NCBI GenBank assembly: GCA_030590485.1
Contig: JAUUYL010000007.1
Coordinates: forward strand, 1-54,338
Source: Lentisphaerota bacterium
GTDB lineage: Bacteria; Verrucomicrobiota; Kiritimatiellia; UBA8416; JAUUYL01
Length of the DNA: 54,338 nt
Reading direction: 5' to 3'
Made by a program: the position numbers and the translations under genes. Position 1 is the first letter of the stretch; each line of letters starts with the position of its first letter. Below the pieces are notes generated by a model, which did not search any database, was not told where the DNA came from, and was given only the letters and a program-made list of their open reading frames with translations. Below, one piece after another: positions 1-7,832 of the stretch.

Positions 1-1
1 C

Positions 2-211
2 TCCATTGCCAGAAAACTGTTGAGTAGCTTTAAAGGCACTGCGCTCAAAAGGGATATGGAGTCTGTCTTGAAGAAAATGTCTGAGTCGCTTGAAGGGAAG
101 TTCTCTTTCGACTTGGATCGAATGACGCCTAAACGTCTTGCTCTGAGAGTAGAGGAGAAGATGAAGATGGGGTTGGGTGAGAGAGGCGGTCAAGGTCGTC
201 GGGGGTATTGA
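2..211 (+). CDS. Possible 3' end of an unidentified gene (partial)
   Basis: The frame is open from the left edge of the window and stops at TGA 209-211. It gives about 69 residues that are lysine- and glutamate-rich and probably helical (KRDMESVLKKMSESLEGKF). I do not recognise a family. The last 80 bases overlap the 3' end of the convergent mobB-mobA gene, so one of the two C-termini may be incidental. The first 120 bases are not explained by any other gene, which is the main reason to list it. It could equally be a chance open frame. Confidence 0.3.
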   Translation, partial: SIARKLLSSFKGTALKRDMESVLKKMSESLEGKFSFDLDRMTPKRLALRVEEKMKMGLGERGGQGRRGY

Positions 212-1229
212 TATTTTGCCAGGCGGATTGGATGTTTTCGGGCGGGGCGGGTGTTGTGATTTTGTCGGCATCTGCGATGTCGCAGGGGCGGGCGAGGTTC
301 TCTAGCAGATAACGGGCGCGGAAGTCGTAATGGGCGAGTAGAGGTTCGACGCCTTTTGCATCGGGCAGACGCGGGACCGTTGCCCAGACGCCGGGTGCTC
401 TTGTCGAAAGTAGCCATTCCAAGGCTTCGGGTTCAATGCAGGGGAGGTCACATGCGATAAAAAGCCATGTTGCGGAACGGTTCCAGTTCATCGCTGAACG
501 CATACCTGCCATTGGGCCCTTTACTCCGGGTGCGTCGGGAAGGATAGGAAGCTCACGTAAGGATGCGGGTATATCTCCGGCGCCGAGCAGGACGACATTG
601 TCTGTGACGGTACGGGCGGCTTGGACGATGTTCTCGATCCAGGTTTGGCCCTGATGCTTGATTAGGTGTTTTGGCGTTCCGTTCATGCGGCTGGATTTCC
701 CTCCAAATAGAATGCCGGCATATACAGGCGTTTTAAGCCATTGTTCAGGAAGCCATTGTTCGATGAATGCTGTGACGGCGTCCATTCTCTTGTCCTCAAA
801 TTCGAGTGTGAGCAGAGTTTTGCCGACTTCTTTGGGCGGGTTGTCATTGGAATCTCTTTTGAGCCATATTTTGCCGGGGCCGGGTGTCTGTTTGTGGCCT
901 TCGACCAGAATAAGGTCGTAGAAGGGGGCGTGTTTATTGACGATCATGTGCAGGGGGGTGGTGTCCTGCTGATGTTTGCGTGTAAAGCGCTGGCCGGGCC
1001 CGTTGCCGATGACATCGGCGCCAGCTTTGAAGAAGCGGTCGGTATCCTTGCCTTCCTTATCGAGTATAAGGCCATGCGCGTCATGTTTGACCACGGCGAC
1101 TTTAAGGCCTTTTCCTATGAGCCATGGAATCAGCTGTTCGACGAGAGTTGTTTTGCCTGAATCGCAAAAGCCGCATAGTGCGAGTACGGGAGTGTTGGTC
1201 GAGCAGGGTGGTTGTGGGTTTGCGCTCAA
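129..1229 (-). CDS. MobB-MobA fusion, molybdopterin-guanine dinucleotide biosynthesis
   Basis: The 366-residue protein joins two Moco-finishing activities. Residues 1-160 are MobB-like, with a P-loop GFCDSGKT at 20-27 and the VVKHDAHG segment typical of the GTP-binding adaptor. Residues 168-355 are MobA-like, with the nucleotide-binding GILFGGKSSRMNGTPK at 172-187 and a later FIACDLPC containing the metal-binding aspartate. MobA transfers GMP from GTP to molybdopterin in the cytoplasm, and MobB assists. The start is a TTG. Its Shine-Dalgarno GGGAGATAA overlaps the stop codon of the upstream MOSC-mogA gene, so the two are probably translationally coupled. It is the last gene of the moa operon. 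The serine-rich last 15 residues look like read-in and may not be conserved. Confidence 0.9.
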   Translation of the reverse strand: MSANPQPPCSTNTPVLALCGFCDSGKTTLVEQLIPWLIGKGLKVAVVKHDAHGLILDKEGKDTDRFFKAGADVIGNGPGQRFTRKHQQDTTPLHMIVNKHAPFYDLILVEGHKQTPGPGKIWLKRDSNDNPPKEVGKTLLTLEFEDKRMDAVTAFIEQWLPEQWLKTPVYAGILFGGKSSRMNGTPKHLIKHQGQTWIENIVQAARTVTDNVVLLGAGDIPASLRELPILPDAPGVKGPMAGMRSAMNWNRSATWLFIACDLPCIEPEALEWLLSTRAPGVWATVPRLPDAKGVEPLLAHYDFRARYLLENLARPCDIADADKITTPAPPENIQSAWQNINTPDDLDRLSHPTPSSSSPLLSEQDV

Positions 1230-1231
1230 GG

Positions 1232-2173
1232 TTATCTCCCGCAGTCTGATGGGTCGCCTCGAAGTTTTTCGAGTCCATGTTCAAGCGCGGGCAGAACAGC
1301 TTCCAGGTTCTCCGTTGATGAACGCTCTGAGCCGGGCAGGCTGATTATTAATGTTGAATCACGTATTCCGGATACTGCGCGTGAGAGCATAGCTCTTGGG
1401 GTTATTTTAGCTGAGGCTATGCGCATGGCCTCGTCCAGACCCGGTGTCGGGCGTTCGATTACCTGTGTGACGGCTTCGGGTGTTACGTCGGACGGGGTAA
1501 AGCCAGTTCCACCTACGGTCAGGATAAGATCGATGCTGTGTCCGTGCGAGTAATGCTTCAGTTTCTCGACAATGGCCTCCTGCTTGTCCGGCACGATGTC
1601 GAGAGTGTATATGTGGGAATTCACACTCTTTTTTACCAGCTCGCAAACGGCGGGGCCTGCGGTATCTGTGGTTTCACCGCGTGAGCAGCGGTCGCTGATA
1701 GTGATGACTGCGACTTGAAATGCATTTTTTGCTACTTCCTTGATGATTTTTGCTTCGCTGCCGGCGGAAGCGTTCCCGCTGGCTGTGACCCGGGCGAAGA
1801 GCCCGAGCCTCGGCATGATGCAGTCGCCGGTCTGGTGGTAGATGTTGCAGGGGGTGTGGCAAACTTTGCCAAGTTGAGTGATAGAGAGTTGAGCTTCATT
1901 TCCCAGCTGTATGACGCTGCCGAGCCCGAGTGTTGCGAGTGGCAGTCCGGAGAGGATAATGTTTTCGGCGAAATCACCGTCCGCGAGGTTCGGGAGTTTA
2001 TCCTGTTTTATGGACTCGACATCTTCCATGTTCAGGAGGCTGACCTGTCGATGCCAGTTGCCGGCATGTGCGTCGCCTTCTATGCCGTGGTTCTGCACAA
2101 AGCGTGCGGAGTCAACGGGTGTCTTTTTTTTGCCTTTAGAATCGCTGATACAGATTGTTTTTACTTTACCCAT
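1232..2173 (-). CDS. MOSC domain-MogA/MoaB fusion, molybdenum cofactor biosynthesis
   Basis: The protein has 313 residues from the ATG at 2173. An in-frame upstream start would run 96 bases into moaC, so the ATG overlapping the moaC stop by 8 bases is preferred. Residues 1-150 form a MOSC domain, with GIEGDAHAG and a conserved-type cysteine in HTPCNIYHQTGDC. MOSC domains are sulfur-carrier or Moco-binding modules. Residues 155-313 form a MoCF (MogA/MoaB) domain with LTVGGTGFTPSDVTPEA, the molybdopterin-adenylylating fold. The fusion suggests that adenylylated molybdopterin or its sulfurated form is handled within one polypeptide. It sits between moaC and mobB-mobA with no gaps. Confidence 0.88.
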   Translation of the reverse strand: MGKVKTICISDSKGKKKTPVDSARFVQNHGIEGDAHAGNWHRQVSLLNMEDVESIKQDKLPNLADGDFAENIILSGLPLATLGLGSVIQLGNEAQLSITQLGKVCHTPCNIYHQTGDCIMPRLGLFARVTASGNASAGSEAKIIKEVAKNAFQVAVITISDRCSRGETTDTAGPAVCELVKKSVNSHIYTLDIVPDKQEAIVEKLKHYSHGHSIDLILTVGGTGFTPSDVTPEAVTQVIERPTPGLDEAMRIASAKITPRAMLSRAVSGIRDSTLIISLPGSERSSTENLEAVLPALEHGLEKLRGDPSDCGR

Positions 2174-2648
2174 TGCCTGCTTTCCAATCTCCTGATTTTC
2201 CGCCTGTTTTCTCGACGAGTTGAATTGATTCGATTGTGATGCCTTTGTCTGCCGACTTACACATATCATAGACGGTCAGGGCTGCGACGGAGGCGGCGGT
2301 CATGGCTTCCATCTCAATGCCTGTGGAGCCGGTACATTTTGTAAATGTTTCTATATGTATAGTGTTGTCTTTTAGTTCCATCTCAACTTTGATCTGATCG
2401 ATGGAGAGTGGGTGACACATGGGAATCATCTCGTGGGTACGTTTGGCGGCCATTATCCCTGCTATACGGGCTGTTTCGACTACATTGCCTTTGCTTACTG
2501 CACCTGTTTTGCGGAGGAGTCCGGCGATTTTCGGGCCGAGGTTGACTGTGGCTTTGGCGCGCGCGGTTCTGACTGTGGGTGGCTTGTTGCCTACGTCGAC
2601 CATTTGTGCTTCGCCGCTTTCAGAAATATGTGAGAGTTTTCCGCTCAT
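2166..2648 (-). CDS. moaC: Cyclic pyranopterin monophosphate synthase MoaC
   Basis: The 160-residue protein has the usual MoaC length. Diagnostic motifs are MVDVGNKPPTVRTARA near the N-terminus, KRTHEMIPMCHPL in the middle and GIEMEAMTAASVAALTVYDM near the end. MoaC converts the MoaA product, 3',8-cyclo-7,8-dihydro-GTP, into cyclic pyranopterin monophosphate. A GGAGG Shine-Dalgarno lies 8 bases before the ATG, inside the final codons of moaA. The gene overlaps the following MOSC-mogA gene by 8 bases, so the operon is tightly coupled. Confidence 0.97.
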   Translation of the reverse strand: MSGKLSHISESGEAQMVDVGNKPPTVRTARAKATVNLGPKIAGLLRKTGAVSKGNVVETARIAGIMAAKRTHEMIPMCHPLSIDQIKVEMELKDNTIHIETFTKCTGSTGIEMEAMTAASVAALTVYDMCKSADKGITIESIQLVEKTGGKSGDWKAGNG

Positions 2649-2652
2649 GAGA

Positions 2653-3624
2653 TCAACCTCCTATAGAGACCATGCTTTCGGGTATGGTGAATTCTTTGCT
2701 TGCTCTTTTTAGGGACATAGCCTGTTCGATGCAAGATTTTAAATCTCTGGAAGCGGTTGGCGATGGTTTCAGAAGTTCGCGTACGTAAGTCCTGTTGTTC
2801 AATGCGAGGCATCCGGAGATATGTCCATTGGAGGAGAGTCTCAGTCTGCGGCATCCGTTGCAGAAGGGGTGTGAGTAGGGCGAAATGAATCCCACGATTC
2901 CTTTTTTGCCGTTTTTGTTTTTTGCATGATAGCTGGCGCAGTTGCTGCCGGTTTCTTTTTTGATGGGACTGAGTTCAAAGTCATCGGTCAGCAATTTGAT
3001 GGTGTCTGAGGTCGAGAAGAAATGTTTGTCAAAATCGTACGAGAGTGTTCCGACGGGCATCAGTTCCAGAAATCGCGGGGTGAGTTCATTCTCCAGAGCG
3101 TAGTTAAGGATGTCGGCGACTTCGTTGTCGTTAATGCCTTTCAAGACCACGGTGTTCAGTTTTATGGGCTGCAGTCCGACGGCTTTTGCTTTTTCGATAC
3201 CATTGAGTGTGTGGGCGAGGGTGCCGCAGCGTGTCAGTTTCTTGAATGTTGAGTCGGAAAGGGAGTCGAGGCTGACATTAACTCTTTTGAGTTCGGAGTC
3301 CTTGAGCACCTGAGCTTTTTTGCCGAGCAGCTGACCGTTGGTAGTTATTCCTATATCCGGAATATTTATATCGTGCAGTTTCTGGATCAGTTGTTCGATA
3401 TTTTTGCGAACCAGTGGGTCGCCGCCTGTTATTCGGACTTTGTCGACGTTATAGTTGTATTGGAGGTTGCTGACAAAGGTGATGATTTCTTCGTAGGATA
3501 GGATGTCATGATGGTTGCATAGTGTTAAGCCGCCTGGCGGCATGCAGTAGAGGCATCTGAGCTGGCAACGATCGGTAACGGCGACTCGCAATGAGATGGA
3601 GTCTTTCTTAATTGGTGCTATCAT
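2653..3624 (-). CDS. moaA: GTP 3',8-cyclase MoaA (radical SAM)
   Basis: The protein has 323 residues. The radical-SAM CxxxCxxC is seen as VTDRCQLRCLYCMPPGG near the N-terminus. The second [4Fe-4S] site is seen as CNGCRRLRLSSNGHISGC near the C-terminus. The protein ends in Gly-Gly, as functional MoaA proteins do. It performs the first committed step of Moco synthesis from GTP. The ATG at 3624 is chosen because GGAG stands 10 bases upstream and homology starts there. The frame stays open further upstream only because the structured leader happens to lack stops. It is first in the operon and probably regulated by the leader described next. Confidence 0.96.
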   Translation of the reverse strand: MIAPIKKDSISLRVAVTDRCQLRCLYCMPPGGLTLCNHHDILSYEEIITFVSNLQYNYNVDKVRITGGDPLVRKNIEQLIQKLHDINIPDIGITTNGQLLGKKAQVLKDSELKRVNVSLDSLSDSTFKKLTRCGTLAHTLNGIEKAKAVGLQPIKLNTVVLKGINDNEVADILNYALENELTPRFLELMPVGTLSYDFDKHFFSTSDTIKLLTDDFELSPIKKETGSNCASYHAKNKNGKKGIVGFISPYSHPFCNGCRRLRLSSNGHISGCLALNNRTYVRELLKPSPTASRDLKSCIEQAMSLKRASKEFTIPESMVSIGG

Positions 3625-3750
3625 AAACGTTAATCTCCTTTCCAAACACGGGAGGCGTAATCGTTTCCTTTTACACCCTCGATTCTGCTTCATGCAGAAT
3701 AAACCGGCCAGCTCATCGTTGGTTGCCCTTTAGACGGGCTGGCTCGAAGA
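3625..3750 (-). promoter_or_regulatory. Candidate Moco (molybdenum cofactor) riboswitch in the moaA leader
   Basis: Reading the minus strand, the leader folds into ordered helices. GCCAGC (3740-3745) pairs with GCTGGC (3707-3712) and encloses a CCC/GGG hairpin followed by GGGCAACC. Next is a perfect 7-bp hairpin, ATTCTGC/GCAGAAT, with loop ATGAA (3682-3700). Finally CTCC (3651-3654) pairs with the moaA Shine-Dalgarno GGAG (3635-3638), within CGCCTCCCGTG...GGAAAGGAGA. Sequestering the Shine-Dalgarno in the last helix fits translational control. Position before moaA and these sequence blocks match what I recall of the Moco RNA motif. The match is from memory and not from a covariance search. 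Confidence 0.62.
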
Positions 3751-3759
3751 TCAGGGGAC

Positions 3760-3787
3760 ATGGTAGACTAATCCAATTGCAATGCAA
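3760..3787 (-). promoter_or_regulatory. Candidate promoter of the moa operon
   Basis: On the minus strand TTGCAT (3782-3787) and TACCAT (3760-3765) are separated by 16 bases. The implied transcription start, near 3753, falls just before the first helix of the candidate riboswitch. The -10 match is imperfect. Confidence 0.35.
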
Positions 3788-4278
3788 TCTAAACAGTGGA
3801 AACAGTTATTTATTGGACGTAGAGGATGGAGCTGGTTGGTGTGCGGGAAGAAAATCGATGATTAGACCAGTTTTTTATTGCAATAGTGGAATTCAGGTGC
3901 CAGATTGCTAACACTCTGAATCCTAGAGAATTTGTAGATATTAAAATGGTCACAAGCGGTATTGTTGGCGTTTCATGCTATGGCGGTATTGGCGGGCAGG
4001 AAAGACGATGTTGTTCGATGTTGCGTCGGGTGACGTAGGGCCTGTGCTGGAGAATATGTCCGGCGCTTGATGAAAGAATGTTCGAAAGCAAATTAGCTCG
4101 TCCGCAGAATGTGTGGGCTGCGGGGATTCGGATCAGCGTTATGATAGCCTGCATGAGTTTGTGAAGGCTATGAAGAAGGCTTTGTAGGGCGGGGGCGTCT
4201 ATTTCTTGACAATTCTGGCTGATTATGTGCAAATGTATGAACTTTTCTTGAATATACAACCTATGAAAGGGTCCGACT
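3788..4278. other. Gene-poor stretch with a possible gene relic
   Basis: I see no intact gene here. One short plus-strand frame, about 4060-4187, reads as plausible protein: SSSAECVGCGDSDQRYDSL, then HEFVKAMKKAL and a stop. The frame is closed by stops upstream, so it may be the decayed end of a gene. A TTGACA at 4207 could be the -35 element of the fucP promoter, but no convincing -10 follows at the right distance. Open frames on the minus strand here are antisense to the fucP start. Confidence 0.4.
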
Positions 4279-5631
4279 ATGAGTGAAGAAACAACTTCCG
4301 TAGAGAAGAAGAAACAGCCAGTAGTGTCTCGAGAGGTATTGATACCTTTTATTATGGTAACTGCCCTTTTTTCATTATGGGGGTTTGCCAATGATATCAC
4401 TAATCCGATGGTAGCTGCTTTCAAAAAGATACTGCTCATCAGTAATTTCGAGAGTTCACTTGTTCAGTTCGCCTTTTATGGTGGTTACTGTGTTATGGCT
4501 ATTCCTGCCGCTATTTTTATTAAGCGCTACAGCTATAAGTCAGGAATCCTTCTCGGTCTGGTGTTGTATTCTGCTGCTGCGCTCTTTTTCCCGATTGCTG
4601 GTCATATGATGGCGTTCTGGGCGTTCTTGCTGGCCTATTTCGTAATGACTTGTGGATTGTCGTTTCTTGAGACTACCTCTAATCCTTATATACTGGCGAT
4701 GGGAGATGAATCTACTTCAACCCAGCGTCTTAATCTTGCTCAGTCTTTCAACCCTATGGGTTCTCTGATGGGTATGTGGGTTGCGTCGAATTTCATTCTT
4801 AATAAATTGTTTATTGTGGTTCCAGAGGGGACTCCGGCAGAGGAAGAGGCTGCTCGCCTTGCGCTCTCAGCGAGTGATCCGCAAAAATGGACAGAAGTTC
4901 AGCAGTTTGACTTGAGCGTTCTTCAGGTTCCTTATTTCACCATCGGACTGGTTGTGTTGGCCGTGCTGGTGATATTCATCTTTGCAAAGCTTCCTAAGGC
5001 GCAGGCAGATGATGACAAGACCTTGCATCTTATTCCGACTGTTAAGAGGTTGGTTAAGAACAAGAAGTACATTGAGGGTGTTGTTGCTCAGGCCTTTTAT
5101 GTCGGAGCGCAGATCATGTGCTGGACATTTATTATTCAGTATGCGGCCAGTGAGCTGGATATGCCGCAGGCTGTAGCGCAGAATCACAATATCATCGCGA
5201 TGATAGTTTTCTGCAGTAGCAGATTTGTATGTACGTTCCTGCTAAAATTTGTCAGCCCGGGCGGTTTGTTGGGTACGTTGTCAGTTGTTGCGCTTGCCTT
5301 GATAACGGGTGTAATCTTTATTCCGGGCATGCTGGGCTTGTATTGTCTCATGGCGACATCCGCATGTATGTCCCTGATGTTCCCGACCATTTACGGTATT
5401 GCGCTTAAGGGGCTTGGTGATGATGCCAAGTTGGGTGCTTCTGGTTTGATTATGGCGATTGGCGGTGGATGTCTTATGCCGCCGATGCAGGCTTGGATTA
5501 TGGACAAAGCTGATTTTGATCTTGGTTTTATGATGTTATCAAGTGTTCGTGTCTCCTTCCTTCTCCCATGGGTTTGCTTTATTGTAATTGCAATCTACGG
5601 GTTTAGGACTCATATGCTTCATCAGGACTAG
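4279..5631 (+). CDS. fucP: L-fucose:H+ symporter FucP (MFS)
   Basis: The 450-residue protein has about twelve hydrophobic segments. Its FucP hallmark is the region around LFSLWGFANDITNPMVAAF at residues 35-54, followed by QFAFYGGYCVMAIPA and, later, SFLETTSNPYI. It imports L-fucose across the inner membrane with a proton. A poly-lysine stretch precedes the first membrane segment. The gene lies just upstream of fucI on the same strand, but a terminator and a separate promoter stand between them. No fucose kinase, aldolase or regulator is in the window. Confidence 0.93.
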   Translation: MSEETTSVEKKKQPVVSREVLIPFIMVTALFSLWGFANDITNPMVAAFKKILLISNFESSLVQFAFYGGYCVMAIPAAIFIKRYSYKSGILLGLVLYSAAALFFPIAGHMMAFWAFLLAYFVMTCGLSFLETTSNPYILAMGDESTSTQRLNLAQSFNPMGSLMGMWVASNFILNKLFIVVPEGTPAEEEAARLALSASDPQKWTEVQQFDLSVLQVPYFTIGLVVLAVLVIFIFAKLPKAQADDDKTLHLIPTVKRLVKNKKYIEGVVAQAFYVGAQIMCWTFIIQYAASELDMPQAVAQNHNIIAMIVFCSSRFVCTFLLKFVSPGGLLGTLSVVALALITGVIFIPGMLGLYCLMATSACMSLMFPTIYGIALKGLGDDAKLGASGLIMAIGGGCLMPPMQAWIMDKADFDLGFMMLSSVRVSFLLPWVCFIVIAIYGFRTHMLHQD

Positions 5632-5654
5632 AAACAAGACAAACAGATAAACCA

Positions 5655-5686
5655 AGAGGAGTGGTAAAGCCGCTCCTCTTTTTTTG
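5655..5686 (+). terminator. Rho-independent terminator after fucP
   Basis: AGAGGAG (5655-5661) pairs with CTCCTCT (5673-5679) across an 11-base loop. It is followed directly by six more T residues. This is a classic intrinsic terminator 24 bases past the fucP stop. Confidence 0.85.
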
Positions 5687-5796
5687 CCGTAGCCTAATAG
5701 CGGCCGGCTCGGCGAGGCGTCCGTATTCCAAGCCCATCAGCACGAAGCCTATAATCCCATCCATCCAGTCTATCCTGTCAAATAGCCTATCAGCCC

Positions 5797-5825
5797 TTGA
5801 CTCTTTTTGTCGCAAGGAGTAATAT
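5797..5825 (+). promoter_or_regulatory. Sigma-70-type promoter of fucI
   Basis: TTGACT (5797-5802) and TAATAT (5820-5825) are separated by exactly 17 bases. A start near 5832 gives a leader of about 39 bases before fucI, which has AAAGGAG seven bases before its ATG. Confidence 0.7.
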
Positions 5826-5870
5826 TTTTAGATTCGCAAATTAACAGTATGGTTTAACAAAGGAGATGTT

Positions 5871-7736
5871 ATGAGTAGACCGAATTTCGAAAGACTATCG
5901 AAGAAGAATCGCGGGTTCGCCAAGTCAGACCGCCCGATCGTTGGGCATATACCCACAATCGCATTAACACCTGTTGTTGATGGCAGGACTGGCGCTTACG
6001 AGCCTAATCAGGAGCAGACATGGGCAATGGTTCAAAGAGTTTATGATCTTATTACATCTAAGGTGAAGCTTCCTGACGGCACACCTGTCAACGTTGTTGT
6101 TGCGCCGGAAATGGTCTACGGACCGAGAACCGCAGCGGTGGCTCAGAAGTATTATGCCGGCCAGGGCGTGAGCGCTAACATCTGGATCAGTCGTTCATGG
6201 GCATACAGTGACGAGCTGATGGGCGCCATAATGGGTGTTGGAAGTACCGAATGGCATCAGGCTGCTTATGGTTTGAATCAGACGGACAGGCCGGGCGCTG
6301 TATGGCTCAAGGCTTTTACCGCGGCGATGGATGAAAAGAAACGCCCGATTTTCTCAATCTACAATCCTGACCTGGAAGATGAGACTAAAGGCATTCCTCC
6401 ATTTGTTGAGAAGAAGCTTTTACGTTTTGCACGTTGTGCGACAGCTGCGGCGGAGATGAGAGGTAAGAACTATCTTTCTATTGGAAGTGTTTCGATGGGA
6501 ATCATCGGTTCTGATGTAAGACGTAACCTCATGCAGAACTATCTTGGCATGGGAACAGCATCATTTGACATGGTTGGTCTTAAGGGACGTCTGGATAACG
6601 GATTCTATGATCATGAAGAAGCCGACAAGGCTTTCAGGTTCATGAAGAAGAAGTTCAAGTTTGACTATGAGTACGGCAGTTATGACATGGAGAGGCCGAT
6701 GCCGTCTGACGATCTTCTGAAGACTTGTGTTAAGATGACCATGATCGTGCGTGACCTTATGCAGGGCAACCCGCGTCTGGCCAACAAGGCGGTGGGTAAG
6801 AAACAGGGCTTTAAGGCTGATATTGAGCATGCACAGGGTTTCAACGCTATAGCGTCTGGAACGCAGGGGCAGCGTCAGTGGACAGATCTTTATCCTAACT
6901 TTGACATGGCTGAATCGATGCTTTGCAGTTCTTTCGACTGGAACGGCTATCGTGCGCCGATGATTGTTGCCACAGAGAACGATTCCAAGAACGGTATCGG
7001 GATGTTGATTGCTAACCTGCTTTCCGGTATGCCTCAGCTCTTCGCGGATATCCGTACAAACTGGACACCAGAGAGCATCAAAAAGGCAACAGGCGTAGAT
7101 GTCAGTAAGATTTGCGCTAACGGTCTGATCGATAAGCGTAATTCAGGATCCGGTTCGCTGGACTATGCAGTGGATGTGATGAAATTGGTCAAGGGCAGCA
7201 AGAATATGACGATTCAGGAGATTGCTGAGGAAATTCGATCAAGCAAGGCTATTCAGAAGAAACTCATGGATGAGGCGATCGACGCTACGACTTATACTGG
7301 CGCCGATTTAATTTACTTCCCGGGTGATGGTCTCTCGAGTAGTTATCGTACGCCTGGCGGCATTCCAATGACTTCATATCGTTATAACGTCGTTGGTGAT
7401 CAATTGACATGTTCGGTTGTTGAAGGTGAAACGGTTGAACTGCCCAAGAAGGTAGCTGACCATATCAGCAAAGTAACGAACGAATCATGGCCGGAAACCT
7501 ACTGGATGCCGAGAGATATGACATCATTCGAGTATATGGACAAGATAGGGCCGAATCATGACGCCAACTCATTTGGATTGATTGGTGCGGATATGATTAC
7601 TCTTAACGCTATGCTGAGGATTCCGGTGGACATGCATAATGTTCCTAAGGAAGATATCTTCAGGCCGACAATGTGGGATCGCTTCGGCGGTGACGACTTT
7701 AGAGCTTGCAGCGAACTTGGGCCGTTGTATAAGTAA
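5871..7736 (+). CDS. fucI: L-fucose isomerase FucI
   Basis: The 621-residue protein is slightly longer than the roughly 590 residues usual for the family. It converts L-fucose to L-fuculose in the cytoplasm and uses a manganese ion. Family signatures are PIVGHIPTIALTPVVDGR near the start, VVVAPEMVYGPR, the metal-ligand region VATENDSKNGIGML around residue 365, and HNVPKEDIFRPTMWDRFGG near the C-terminus. AAAGGAG precedes the ATG. It follows fucP, so uptake and isomerisation of fucose are paired here. Kinase and aldolase steps must be encoded elsewhere. Confidence 0.96.
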   Translation: MSRPNFERLSKKNRGFAKSDRPIVGHIPTIALTPVVDGRTGAYEPNQEQTWAMVQRVYDLITSKVKLPDGTPVNVVVAPEMVYGPRTAAVAQKYYAGQGVSANIWISRSWAYSDELMGAIMGVGSTEWHQAAYGLNQTDRPGAVWLKAFTAAMDEKKRPIFSIYNPDLEDETKGIPPFVEKKLLRFARCATAAAEMRGKNYLSIGSVSMGIIGSDVRRNLMQNYLGMGTASFDMVGLKGRLDNGFYDHEEADKAFRFMKKKFKFDYEYGSYDMERPMPSDDLLKTCVKMTMIVRDLMQGNPRLANKAVGKKQGFKADIEHAQGFNAIASGTQGQRQWTDLYPNFDMAESMLCSSFDWNGYRAPMIVATENDSKNGIGMLIANLLSGMPQLFADIRTNWTPESIKKATGVDVSKICANGLIDKRNSGSGSLDYAVDVMKLVKGSKNMTIQEIAEEIRSSKAIQKKLMDEAIDATTYTGADLIYFPGDGLSSSYRTPGGIPMTSYRYNVVGDQLTCSVVEGETVELPKKVADHISKVTNESWPETYWMPRDMTSFEYMDKIGPNHDANSFGLIGADMITLNAMLRIPVDMHNVPKEDIFRPTMWDRFGGDDFRACSELGPLYK

Positions 7737-7832
7737 AGAGGGGGCAGGGGACGGGGGGCAGGGGGTATTAAGTAGTAACACATTTAATTTTTACCCGCTC
7801 GACTAATTGGTAGAAGGGATTATAATCGGGGC

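Noticed and set aside
741-1160. Plus-strand ORF of 139 residues
   Set aside because: It is antisense to mobB-mobA, whose motifs and coupled start are clear; its sequence has no recognisable features.
1715-2239. Plus-strand ORF of 174 residues
   Set aside because: Antisense to the MOSC-mogA fusion; a shadow of low codon bias on the other strand.
4207-4212. TTGACA as the fucP promoter
   Set aside because: There is no -10 element at 15-19 bases.
3978-4439. Minus-strand ORF of 153 residues at the fucP start
   Set aside because: It overlaps the first 160 bases of fucP in antisense and has no recognisable motif.
7739-7765. G-rich run as a G-quadruplex
   Set aside because: GGGGGCAGGGGACGGGGGGC could fold, but it sits between two genes with no other sign of regulation; it is more likely another low-complexity word repeat.
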